Origin: Kiritimatiellia bacterium
Lineage (GTDB): Bacteria > Verrucomicrobiota > Kiritimatiellia > UBA8416 > JADHWI01
Assembly: GCA_030744755.1 (NCBI GenBank)
Contig: JASLPY010000027.1
Location: forward strand, 1 to 57,792
Length of the DNA: 57,792 bases
Reading direction: 5' to 3'
Shown: positions 24,994 to 33,180 of the stretch, piece after piece
How positions within the stretch are numbered: the first letter of the stretch is position 1
How the letters are laid out: the number at the start of each line of letters is the position of its first letter
Notes under the pieces: generated by a model
What the model was told of the DNA's origin: nothing
The model's database searches: none
What the model saw: the letters and a program-made list of their open reading frames with translations, nothing else
Made by a program: the position numbers and the translations under genes

Positions 24994-25037
24994 ATAACCT
25001 GTGGGGCCGAGGAAAGACGCCTCAACTCTATGACGAA

Positions 25038-25252
25038 CGCTTGCCTGAGGCGCGCCTTATGGCGTCAAGGCCGATGTTCAAAAGCCATCTTTATCCTGAT
25101 CATTGTCGCGATCGTTGTCATCCCCCATCTTTGTCTGGATCGTCGTCCCGATCATTCGACGACGATCAAGACAACGATCGCGACAAGGATCGCGACGACG
25201 ATCAACCTGATCCTGATTGCCTCATTTCATCATTTCTTTTTGTCGAACTATA
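25038..25252 (+). repeat. Palindromic 12-bp-periodic GATC/TTGTC element, copy B
   Basis: Same element as at 854-1105: left flank CGCTTG..TGAGGCGCGCCTT, a core of GATCNTTGTC-type units switching near 25155 to GACGACGATCAA and GACAACGATCGC, and right flank GATTGCCTCATTTCATCAT then TTGTCGAA. The core sequence has diverged from copy A while both flanks and the overall symmetry are kept. Confidence 0.75.
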
Positions 25253-25354
25253 GGATGAGCGGCAGAGCGTAAAACGCAGACCTCTGTCCGTTCCATCCTT
25301 GTGGACGGAAATTGTAGCTCTCAATGTGTCCTTTGGAGCATTTGGTACGGCGGG

Positions 25355-25380
25355 GTGTCCCACAGTCACGTATGCTCTGA
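25355..25380 (+). repeat. 26-bp direct repeat, right of palindromic element B
   Basis: Partner of 24968-24993 with 22 of 26 identities. It may be the footprint of a local duplication. Confidence 0.5.
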
Positions 25381-25440
25381 CATGTGTGTGACATGCGCTT
25401 TCCTCTCCGGAGCTGGTTCTGTGCCCTCCCATTGCAGGGG

Positions 25441-25776
25441 TTAGAGCATGCGGTCGCGCTGACAGTTGATGCAGAAGAGCGCCTCCGGAAATGCGTTGAG
25501 GCGCGGGGTGTTGATGGGATGGCGGCAAGCTGCGCAGAGCCCGAACGCGCCCTGTCTGATCCGTTGAAGGGCCGACGGAATCAGCTTAAGCCGTGCCTGA
25601 CGCCGCCGGTTCATCTCGCTGGCCAACTGCTGCGCATGGAGTGTGTCGCCGCTGCGGCCAATCCGTCCATCGATCGCGGCAGTCCTCGCTTCGCTAGAAG
25701 AGTCAATCTCCGACCGCAGGTCAGCCTGCAGTTTCAGCAGTGCGGTCTCGTACTCTCGTAAGGCGGCTGCATCCAT
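25441..25776 (-). CDS. DksA/TraR-family zinc-finger protein
   Basis: The 111-residue protein belongs to the DksA/TraR family, which binds the secondary channel of RNA polymerase, often with ppGpp, and tunes transcription initiation. The first 60 residues are predicted helical or coiled (LREYETALLKLQADLRSE). The C4 zinc finger at the C-terminus is CAAC, a 17-residue spacer, then CINC. The usual family bulk of about 110-150 residues makes this a short but complete member. AAGGAG lies about 10 nt before the ATG. It stands alone between the DUF1080 unit and the GH36-kinase gene. Confidence 0.87.
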   Translation of the reverse strand: MDAAALREYETALLKLQADLRSEIDSSSEARTAAIDGRIGRSGDTLHAQQLASEMNRRRQARLKLIPSALQRIRQGAFGLCAACRHPINTPRLNAFPEALFCINCQRDRML

Positions 25777-26211
25777 GTGGGGCGAGGCTCCTTTGCTGAT
25801 GTGGGTTCACGGAGAGGAATTATGACATGGGAGGGACGAACCGTTCCACTATGAAATTGTATGTGCACGGTACGCGGGCCCTACCCGCCTGATAGATTGT
25901 TAGCTCATTGCCGACAGTGGGCCTTCTGTATAGCCTCAGAATCTGCCCTCCAGGCTCAGTGCATACCCCGTGCAGAAATCCTCGGATCCTTGTCAATCGG
26001 GGGCATCCGGTGATGTATCTTCTCATATATTAGGGGAGGTGTCCGGGCTATTCCGGCCCTTTCGGGCTCCGCGCTGGGGGATTGCCTCCAACGGAAACTG
26101 GAGGTTACTGGTGCAAATCGTCACTACAATCCGCCACCTTCCAAACTGATCACCGGCATACTGATCGCCGATCACTGCTTTCTACGTTACAACGCAGAAA
26201 CCTCGATGTAT
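25777..26211. other. Non-coding gap before the GH36-kinase gene
   Basis: No convincing gene is seen on either strand. A small perfect hairpin CCTCCA-N8-TGGAGG lies at 26085-26104. No terminator with a T run is evident. Confidence 0.4.
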
Positions 26212-26246
26212 ATACGACATGACTTGTGCGGCGCGTCATGTATATT
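26212..26246 (+). promoter_or_regulatory. Regulon promoter of the GH36-kinase gene
   Basis: ATACGACATGAC (26212-26223, 11 of 12 match to the shared motif) ends in -35 ATGACT (26219-26224), followed after 16 bp by a strong -10 TATATT (26241-26246). The motif points toward the gene, as at the other four promoters. A transcript start near 26253 would leave almost no leader and rules out the ATG at 26226. A 7-bp inverted repeat, ACATGAC/GTCATGT, also flanks the -35. Confidence 0.58.
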
Positions 26247-26261
26247 ACTTGGATGATGCAG

Positions 26262-29123
26262 ATGAATACCAACCGACTGGCAGGTTACCTGACAGTCCTG
26301 CTCTTGACCATCGCGTTCGGGGTGGCGGCTCCAGCGCGGGGGGGCCACGAAGAACTGAACGCTTCTTTTGACGCGGACGGGCGTACGTTTACGCTCAGCT
26401 CTCCAGGGGTGTTCGACTTTCGCGCGAGTTTCTCTGCCAGGGTCCAGCTTGGCGATCAGCAACTGGTGTTGTCGTCGACCGGGGGCGAGAGGACCGGGGA
26501 TAAGATTCGTTTTGCCGGCGAACACGTTGAACTGTTCTGCCGCCTGGAAGAGGTTGACGGGATCTCCGGAATCCAGGTTCAGGCAGGGATTCGCAATACC
26601 GGTACGGAGGCACTTGAACTCCTCTCGGTCACTCCGTTGGCAATGGAAGGACGTCTGGAAGGAAGTCTGCCGGAATGGTTGGTAACCGCTATGGTCGAGA
26701 GCAGTGCGGAAGCACCCCCTGTGGTTGCAATAAGCGATATTTTCGAGACGTTAGGCGTTCATGAGTATGGTGGTCTGTACCGACCGGACGGAAACGGCTT
26801 TTTCTTCGGACCGGTTGGGACACCTATCGCTTATGTAAACGCGGAGATCGCACACAGCGGTGAGGGCGAACTGTCATTCCGCTTTTCGGCAGACATGAGC
26901 GGGGTGCGTGTGAGGCCGGGCGAGACGCGCTGGGGACAGCAAGTGCTCTTGTTGATGGAGCCGCCTGCGAAGGCATTGGCGCGCTGGGCAGACTGGGTCG
27001 CGGATACGCACGGGGCACGAACATCTGCAGGCGCCATCTCCGGCTGGAGCAGTTCGGCTTTATCCGAAAGCGAGGCAACCGGTGAGGACCTGCTTGCAGT
27101 AGTGGATGCCGTACGCGAGTTGCCAAAGCGGATGCGCCCGCAAGTCATACAGATCGATCGAGGATACGAGGATCCTACCGGCGAAGCGGAAGTCAACGAA
27201 AGGTTTCCGAAAGGGCTGGCCTCTTACGCGCAACGGATAAGCGCAGTGGGCTCTCGGCCCGGTCTATCACTGCGCTTCTCAGGAATCAACGGCAATGAAC
27301 CAGTGGCTGGCTCCCAATTATGGTCCAGACTGATCCAGCGGGCTCGCGAGGCCAGGCGCAACGGCTTCACCTACTTGAAGATCGATTGCTCCCATCTCTC
27401 CTTCCCCGCGGAGCCGGAGACAAGCCAGACATTTTTTGAAGAAAAGCGCAGTGGTTTCGCACGTTTACGGAACGCTGTAGGCGACGGGACCTACCTTCTA
27501 TACAGCGGACCGCATCCCGACCGCGCGACCCTTGGTGCCGTCGACGCGAGTCAGACGGCCGGCTCCGGACAGCGCGAAACCGTGCGCAGCCACATCAACG
27601 ATGTCTTGCGATCCTATGTGCTCCACGACCGTTGGTTCGCGGTAGACAACAACGTTTATTACACTGAATCATTCGGTCTCTGGCCAATGGCCAGGACATG
27701 GATGAGCATGGTGGGCCTTTCCTGCGGTGCGGCCATCACCTCGGACCCCTGGCAGTTGGACAGTCTTGAGCCCTATCGTCGTAGCGTGCATCTAATGACA
27801 CCGCCAGCCCGTGAAAGGGTCGAAGTTGCGGATCTCTGCACAAGCAGGCACTGGCCCAGGCTCGTCAGGCACATCACTCGCGACTGGGGTGAATGGACGG
27901 TGGCGCTTCTCTGGAACCCCGGTGCCACCGAGCAGCCCGTGCGGTTGCATTTTGCCGATGCGGGCCTGGATCCCACGCGCCGCTATGCCGTATGGTCGTT
28001 TTGGGATAACCGCTTTCTGGGTGTCGCGAAAGGTGCCTGGACGACGCCCCTGCTGGCGCCGTCAACATCGCAGCACCTCTGCTTCACCAAACTGGATAGC
28101 GAGTCGGAACGGCCCGTGCTGATCGGTTCCAACCTTCACATCTTCTGCGGTGCGGCCGAAGTTGCGAACGTCGAGAGTTCGCGGGGGCGAATGAGAATCG
28201 AACTGGGCAATGCCGGCGCACGTGAAGGTGACCTGTTTGTCTACAGCCGGTGGCCGCCATTTGTAAAATCGGCCATTGGCTGCATTGTAAAGGCGGTAGA
28301 CGGCGCGGGGGAGAATGTCTGGCAGGTCCGCATTGAAGAGCGCCAATCCGGCGTTCAGCAGCGCGTCGAATTGGGCATACTGCTGCCTGCCACCATGCAA
28401 GCCTGGTTCTGGCTCCTGATTGCTACGGTGGTCGCGAGTCTACTGTTCGCTGCCCGGCGATACGTGGTTTCGCTTCGACTTGAGCGCGAACACGTTCTGG
28501 ACCAGGAACGGACACGTATTGCAGGAGACATCCACGATGAAGTCGGTGCAAACCTGACACAAATCTCTATCCTGAGTTCGCTTGCCGCCCGCCACACCAC
28601 GAAACCGGAAACTGCCCGCGAGTACAATCTCGAAATGTTCAATGTCGCTCGTCAGACCATCCAATCGCTCGAGGAAATCGTCTGGTCGATCAACCCCAAA
28701 AGCGATTCCATAATGAGCGTGGCCCATTTCATTTGCCGGCGGGCAGAAGAGCTCCTGGAGGCGGGAGACGTAGAATGCCGTATCACTCTCGACGAAGAGC
28801 TTCCACACCGATTGATGAAGCCGCGGCGACGGCACGCTTTGCTTCTGGCTTTCAAAGAGGCGATCAATAACATTCTCAAGCATGCAGGTGCAAGGCGGGT
28901 CCATGTCCAGTGCATGATGGACGGCAAGGTTTTTGAGGTATGCGTGACCGACGATGGTTGCGGGTTTGACTCCTCTGCCGCTCCCATTAACAAGGGGCGC
29001 CAGGGAAACGGACTTGTGAACATGCGCCGGCGCCTGGCCGAACTTGGCGGCACTTGCAGCATCGAAAGCAGCTCCGTAGAAGGCACAAGAGTCTGTTTCC
29101 GCCTGCCACTGGATACTGATTAG
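26262..29123 (+). CDS. Sensor histidine kinase with GH36-like extracellular domain
   Basis: In residue numbers of the longest frame (start 26226, 965 residues), a signal segment (about 17-38) precedes a beta-rich supersandwich-like domain. A GH36/melibiase-like TIM barrel follows (about 268-520), from ISGWSSSAL through IQIDRGYEDPTGEAEVNERF to TYLKIDCSH, where Asp387 fits the catalytic nucleophile (KxD); Asp474 in FAVDNNVYY may be the acid/base. A C-terminal beta domain leads to a TM helix (about 726-743). The cytoplasmic kinase is NarL-type (HisKA_3): ERTRIAGDIHDEVGANL with phospho-acceptor His770, then the N box FKEAINNILKHAGA and DDGCGFD. ATGs at 26253, 26256 and 26262 are all possible; 26262 gives a clean signal peptide. 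The response regulator follows 11 nt later. Confidence 0.83.
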   Translation: MNTNRLAGYLTVLLLTIAFGVAAPARGGHEELNASFDADGRTFTLSSPGVFDFRASFSARVQLGDQQLVLSSTGGERTGDKIRFAGEHVELFCRLEEVDGISGIQVQAGIRNTGTEALELLSVTPLAMEGRLEGSLPEWLVTAMVESSAEAPPVVAISDIFETLGVHEYGGLYRPDGNGFFFGPVGTPIAYVNAEIAHSGEGELSFRFSADMSGVRVRPGETRWGQQVLLLMEPPAKALARWADWVADTHGARTSAGAISGWSSSALSESEATGEDLLAVVDAVRELPKRMRPQVIQIDRGYEDPTGEAEVNERFPKGLASYAQRISAVGSRPGLSLRFSGINGNEPVAGSQLWSRLIQRAREARRNGFTYLKIDCSHLSFPAEPETSQTFFEEKRSGFARLRNAVGDGTYLLYSGPHPDRATLGAVDASQTAGSGQRETVRSHINDVLRSYVLHDRWFAVDNNVYYTESFGLWPMARTWMSMVGLSCGAAITSDPWQLDSLEPYRRSVHLMTPPARERVEVADLCTSRHWPRLVRHITRDWGEWTVALLWNPGATEQPVRLHFADAGLDPTRRYAVWSFWDNRFLGVAKGAWTTPLLAPSTSQHLCFTKLDSESERPVLIGSNLHIFCGAAEVANVESSRGRMRIELGNAGAREGDLFVYSRWPPFVKSAIGCIVKAVDGAGENVWQVRIEERQSGVQQRVELGILLPATMQAWFWLLIATVVASLLFAARRYVVSLRLEREHVLDQERTRIAGDIHDEVGANLTQISILSSLAARHTTKPETAREYNLEMFNVARQTIQSLEEIVWSINPKSDSIMSVAHFICRRAEELLEAGDVECRITLDEELPHRLMKPRRRHALLLAFKEAINNILKHAGARRVHVQCMMDGKVFEVCVTDDGCGFDSSAAPINKGRQGNGLVNMRRRLAELGGTCSIESSSVEGTRVCFRLPLDTD

Positions 29124-29134
29124 GAGAAGAGCCA

Positions 29135-29788
29135 ATGAAAGAGATTAAAGTCTCTGTTGTCGAGGACAGCGAGAACCTGAGGCGTGCAGTGACGACACTG
29201 CTTAACGAGGCCCCGGATCTTCATTGCCTGGGCACCTGCGGACAGGCCGATGAAGCACTGGAACGCCTGCCGAAGGAAGGGCCCGATGTTGTATTGATGG
29301 ATATCAGGATGCCCGGTATGAGCGGGATTGAATGCGTTGCGCGGCTTATGGAGGAGATGCCCAGTATGCGCATCATTATGTGGACGGCGTACGAAGACAG
29401 CGACGAGATTTTCGCGTCATTGGCCGCGGGTGCACATGGATACCTGCTAAAAAGCGCAGAACCGGAAAGACTGCTGGATGCTATCAGGGAAGTCGCGGCG
29501 GGCGGGTCGCCGATATCAGGCAGCGTCGCACGCAAGATTGTAGATTTCTTTCGGTCGACAACACCGACAAAGGGAGGTGTTGCCTCGCTCGCGCCTCGCG
29601 AACAGGAGGTGCTCAAACTCCTGGCTGACGGCTGTCCCTACAAACAGATCGCGTCGACCATGGACGTTTCTATAGGAACCGTGCGCACCTACATCGAACG
29701 AATATACGAAAAGCTCCACGTTCACAGCCGAACCGAAGCCGTAGTCAAATATCTGAACCAGGGCGCACCCGGCAGGCCACGGTATTAA
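29135..29788 (+). CDS. NarL/FixJ-family response regulator
   Basis: The 217-residue regulator has a receiver domain (1-120) with acidic pocket VVEDSEN, phospho-acceptor Asp56 (LMDIRMPGMSG) and the conserved Lys in GYLLKSAEP. The LuxR-type helix-turn-helix (about 150-210) reads LAPREQEVLKLLADG, YKQIASTMDVSIGTVRTYIERIYEKL. GGAGAAG precedes the ATG, and the gene follows the GH36-kinase gene by 11 nt, so they form a cognate pair. NarL-type proteins bind short dyads, which fits the 9-4-9 operator found at the sulfatase promoters. Confidence 0.93.
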   Translation: MKEIKVSVVEDSENLRRAVTTLLNEAPDLHCLGTCGQADEALERLPKEGPDVVLMDIRMPGMSGIECVARLMEEMPSMRIIMWTAYEDSDEIFASLAAGAHGYLLKSAEPERLLDAIREVAAGGSPISGSVARKIVDFFRSTTPTKGGVASLAPREQEVLKLLADGCPYKQIASTMDVSIGTVRTYIERIYEKLHVHSRTEAVVKYLNQGAPGRPRY

Positions 29789-29845
29789 GACAGTGCCATT
29801 GGCGTAGAATCTCGCTTGCTCCAGTCCAAACCTCAGCGCGAAGCA

Positions 29846-29979
29846 CTGGAGCGCGGCGGGCCTCCGCCGCCATGCAGCAAGCGATGTGCACAACAGTGAC
29901 AGACTTGACCAAAGTCCCGGATGTCACATGCAAGTGCACCAGTTTTGCGCTTACCCGGCGGAGGCCCGCCGGGCTCCAG
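29846..29979. repeat. Inverted pair of GGCGGGCCTCCGCC repeats
   Basis: The forward copy at 29846-29871 and the inverted copy at 29955-29979 can form a roughly 134-bp hairpin. They lie between the convergent response regulator and beta-helix genes, where they could serve as a two-way terminator. The phrase ACCTCAGCGCGA is also repeated at both ends (29830 and 29986). Confidence 0.65.
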
Positions 29980-30016
29980 TCCGGACCTCAGCGCGACGCA
30001 CTGGAGGGAGGATAGC

Positions 30017-31741
30017 TCACTTCCCAACCTTGTTCCTCGCCGCGACGCCGTTGGGGTCGTTGAAGACTTCGGCCTTGGTATCGTTGTAGGCGCCGAATTC
30101 GGTGATGGCGGGAGCGCCTTCCTTAGTGCTCTTCACGACTAACCGCACGCCGCGCGTACGGCGGCTGACAATCGGCGCCACAAACTCGCGTTTGATCTGC
30201 ATGCCGTTGAAGCATGTCACCCACTTGGCCGCCTTGTCGTCATAGCACTGGATGACGTAGTGATTGATGGACGAAGACTTGTCTTCCTGGATTTTGAACT
30301 CGTTGATCGTGGTCGCGGCAGGAAAGGCCAGCTGCAGCCATTGTTCTCCGGTTGCTGCAGCTTTCCAGGCCGTCTCCGCTTTGTTGTCGACCGCCAGCGA
30401 GGCCCTATTCCCAGGCTCCTCTGACGAAGCTTTGGCCTTAGCCCTCCGTGCCAGGTTCGGGGTACTGCAGGCCTGGCTGAGATTCTTCACCCGGCATTCC
30501 AGGAAGCTGGTTTTCTTGTCGTTCTCGGGATCCATCACCTTCATAAGGGCTTCTCCCGGCGACAGGTAGAAACGGCATTTATGCCATTTCGATTCAGTCC
30601 AATCGGTCGTGTTAACGATTGCACACCTGGGCAATCCGATCGGGCGCTTCGATTTCCCGTTGATTACGCAGTTCTCCATCAGGATCCCCTTGTTGGGGTG
30701 CCCGTCAGAGGCGTAACAACACATAAGAAATCCGGGGCCGTCAGTATCGTGGAAGAGGCAGTTGCGCATGGTCATGTTATCGCAGTTACCCTCGAAATCG
30801 AATGCCTCACCGTCTCCGCTGCCCAATCCTATGGAAACAAAGCCCCATTCGCAGTTTTCAAAGACCCAGTCTTTGGCGCGGAAGAACATCGATCCGGCAA
30901 CGCCGTTCCAGGCCCGGAAACCACGGCCTATATCGTGCGTCACGCAGTCCCGCATCGCGCCTTTGTCAACACCGCGTATACCCTGTTGCCACTGGTAGCC
31001 TTCTATGAACAGGCAGCTCTCAAAAACCATGTTTCCAAAATTGTAGATAAAGGACGCGTTCTTGTTGAAGTTATCATGACTGTTGGTCCACACGGCAGAC
31101 GCCAACCTTCGGAACTCGCAGTTCCTGATCATGATGTCGGTAAGGACGAACCTGTTCTTGCGCTCGTGCGAGAAGAAGCAGATACCAAGGCCGATGTTCC
31201 GAGGTTTTGGATACGTTTTATAGTTCCCGTACATCAGAGAATCGTGGAAATAGCAGTCCTCGATCCAGATGAACTTCTGGGTGGGACAGACGTCGGAAAA
31301 CTCCGCAAATATCCCCGTCTGGCAGCGATTGAACTCGATTCCGACAATCTTTATCCCGCCCTGATTGTAGAGGTGGATCCCCATCAGGTCCTTGTTGTAG
31401 TCCTGCCGGTCAATGATAGGCTTAGGGCCGTCGCCATAGGAGGAAATCAGAATGGGATTGGTTGGCGTTCCGCTTCCCTTCAGACGAAGCCTGTCATCCC
31501 AGGTTTCCCCGCATTTCAACAGTATCCGGTCCCCGGGGCCATACTCAATAGCCGCGCGCGAAAGCGTTTTCCATGGCCCGGTGGTTCCAGTGGGCTTCGG
31601 GGCCTGTCCGGTCCAATCGTCGTTACCGGTGGATTGACTGATGTAAAAGGTCTTCGCGTGAGCTGATGATATGCTCAGAAGCATCGCCGTCGCGACCAGG
31701 GTTATTGCGAAAAACTTCGCTGATCTTCCTTCTGCCTTCAT
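30017..31741 (-). CDS. Secreted right-handed beta-helix protein with F5/8-C domain
   Basis: This 574-residue protein starts at 31741, where GGAGG lies 5 nt upstream and a signal peptide follows (AKFFAITLVATAMLLSISSAHA); the longer frame runs back through repeat DNA. The body (about 35-410) is a right-handed parallel beta-helix, with rungs such as IKIVGIEFNRCQTGIF, MIRNCEFRRLAS and MRNCLFHDTDGPGF. A discoidin-type F5/8-C module (about 430-550) follows (NLARRAKAKASSEEP, DNKAETAWKA). Such proteins are polysaccharide lyases, hydrolases or binding proteins; no catalytic residues can be assigned with confidence. It is the second gene of the unit led by the SUMF1-fold gene at 32928. Confidence 0.83.
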   Translation of the reverse strand: MKAEGRSAKFFAITLVATAMLLSISSAHAKTFYISQSTGNDDWTGQAPKPTGTTGPWKTLSRAAIEYGPGDRILLKCGETWDDRLRLKGSGTPTNPILISSYGDGPKPIIDRQDYNKDLMGIHLYNQGGIKIVGIEFNRCQTGIFAEFSDVCPTQKFIWIEDCYFHDSLMYGNYKTYPKPRNIGLGICFFSHERKNRFVLTDIMIRNCEFRRLASAVWTNSHDNFNKNASFIYNFGNMVFESCLFIEGYQWQQGIRGVDKGAMRDCVTHDIGRGFRAWNGVAGSMFFRAKDWVFENCEWGFVSIGLGSGDGEAFDFEGNCDNMTMRNCLFHDTDGPGFLMCCYASDGHPNKGILMENCVINGKSKRPIGLPRCAIVNTTDWTESKWHKCRFYLSPGEALMKVMDPENDKKTSFLECRVKNLSQACSTPNLARRAKAKASSEEPGNRASLAVDNKAETAWKAAATGEQWLQLAFPAATTINEFKIQEDKSSSINHYVIQCYDDKAAKWVTCFNGMQIKREFVAPIVSRRTRGVRLVVKSTKEGAPAITEFGAYNDTKAEVFNDPNGVAARNKVGK

Positions 31742-31807
31742 CCTTCCCTCCAATGAGACTTCAGAACCGTACTTCAATTGCTGACCCTGTCGAGAATCGA
31801 GGACAGC

Positions 31808-32006
31808 CCTCACGGGCTTAACTACAAACGTTTGCGGTATCAGCACCCCAACCCGCATTCCACAACGTTTGTAGTCAACGCCGTAAGGCGTGTTCTTCGC
31901 CTGCCTTGCGAAACCAACGCCCCTCACGGGGCTCACTACAAACGTCCTGGATCATAACCGGGATAAGACCCTAAACGTTTGTAGTCAACGCCTTAAGGCG
32001 TGTTCT
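31808..32006. repeat. TACAAACG-family interspersed repeats
   Basis: Two direct copies of ACGTTTGTAGTCAACGCC(G/T)TAAGGCGTGTTCT (near 31865 and 31975) alternate with two copies of CCCTCACGGG..CT..ACTACAAACGT (near 31808 and 31921). Each contains a small hairpin (CGCC-GTAA-GGCG or CCC-TCAC-GGG), and TACAAACG faces its complement. They fill the 284-bp gap within a two-gene unit. Confidence 0.7.
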
Positions 32007-32025
32007 GTCTGAACTCCGCCGTCCC

Positions 32026-32928
32026 CTATTTCTTCTTAGCCTTCGCCTTGTCGGCACCCAGCGCGACAACCCGAAAACCATAATTATCATAGACGAACCA
32101 GGCAGGATTAGTGCAGTAGCGGGTTCTAGCCGCCATGTAATTGGCTCCATCATTGTGCCAGTACGATCCACCACGGACACCACAATTGCCCCCCGACCGG
32201 GTCTCGTTCCATTCCCACACGTTTCCACCCTGATCAAACGTGCCATAGGCACTGGCGGAAGTTGTAAAACTGCCCACGTCCATCATTCTGCCACTGCTCA
32301 AGTTTGCGTCTGGAGGATTGTCGCTTGGGCTTGGGTAGGGCCAGTAGCCCCCGCTACCATCACTCTTTTTGGGATCATAGTATGCAGCCTTGTACCATTC
32401 ATCCTCGCTGGCGAGCACCCACTGGGTATTCGTTCCGGCTGCCAACTTGGCATGGTCCGGCATTTTCACGGTCTTCTCGCCCCATTCATCGACAAACTTG
32501 TACGGCCCAGTCTCCGTGCTACCCTTGCCCTTGCCGTTGGAGAGCCAGTTGCAGAAACGGAGTACCTCGTGCCAGTTCATTAGCACTGCCGGCCTCTTTT
32601 CCAGGCCCTCCTTGATACTGTATTCGTACGAACCGTCACCACCATGCCGCGACACACCGTGCTTTCCCATTTGCCAGCGATAGCCAACATTGCCCGACTT
32701 CGCAGTGGCGTTGAGGAACTCGACGTACTGCTCGTTGGTCACTTCGTATTTGGCGATGCGGTACTTATAGGCGACAGATCCGTAGCCCGTACCGTCAGGC
32801 ACGTTGTTCGGGTTGCCTACCGGCACCGTCTCGGGATAATCGACAGCCTTCCCCATGGCCTGCCCCAGGGCCAATGTTCCAACCACCAGGCTAACTGTCA
32901 GACACTTACTCATTTCGACTGTACGCAT
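32026..32928 (-). CDS. Secreted SUMF1-fold protein, paralogue of 8144-9040
   Basis: The 300-residue exported protein has the same architecture as the product of 8144-9040: signal peptide (MSKCLTVSLVVGTLALGQAMG), YPETVPVGNPNN, IAKYEVTNEQYVEFLN, LASEDEWYKAAYYDP, FDQGGNVWEWNE, RGGSYW and YGFRVV. GAGGAGG just upstream supports the ATG at 32928. The FGE catalytic cysteine pair after RGGSYW is missing, as in its paralogue, so sulfatase maturation is unlikely and a binding role is more plausible. The Lys/Ala-rich tail (DKAKAKKK) is unusual. It leads the unit behind regulon promoter 4. Confidence 0.85.
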   Translation of the reverse strand: MRTVEMSKCLTVSLVVGTLALGQAMGKAVDYPETVPVGNPNNVPDGTGYGSVAYKYRIAKYEVTNEQYVEFLNATAKSGNVGYRWQMGKHGVSRHGGDGSYEYSIKEGLEKRPAVLMNWHEVLRFCNWLSNGKGKGSTETGPYKFVDEWGEKTVKMPDHAKLAAGTNTQWVLASEDEWYKAAYYDPKKSDGSGGYWPYPSPSDNPPDANLSSGRMMDVGSFTTSASAYGTFDQGGNVWEWNETRSGGNCGVRGGSYWHNDGANYMAARTRYCTNPAWFVYDNYGFRVVALGADKAKAKKK

Positions 32929-32999
32929 GACTCCTCCTCAGTTGTTCTCCATTCTCAGATTCGCTATTGGACGACTCTCCTCTCCATTTCGATGAAAGA

Positions 33000-33048
33000 A
33001 AAGTAGCTCATTGGCCTGATAACGTCATGTCGGATAAACATCCGACAT
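33000..33048 (-). promoter_or_regulatory. Regulon promoter 4 with perfect dyad
   Basis: The perfect palindrome ATGTCGGAT-AAAC-ATCCGACAT spans 33027-33048. On the minus strand its inner arm continues to ATCCGACATGAC (exact), giving -35 ATGACG (33023-33028), a 17-bp spacer and -10 TACTTT (33000-33005). The SUMF1-fold start lies 95 nt downstream of the motif, the same distance as at promoter 2. Confidence 0.7.
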
Positions 33049-33180
33049 GACATAATAGGCCCGTTTCGCCCATCATTGACATGTCAAGAGATGGGCATAT
33101 CCAGGAATTACCGCAGTGCCCCTTGACGGAGCCCATGTCCAATGGCCTATGCGCCGTACGGTGGGCAAGCGTAACAGGTT

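Noticed and set aside
24882..25253. 123-codon frame through palindromic element B
   Set aside because: Low-complexity translation of the 12-bp repeat, no ribosome binding site, start lies inside the MITE-like element.
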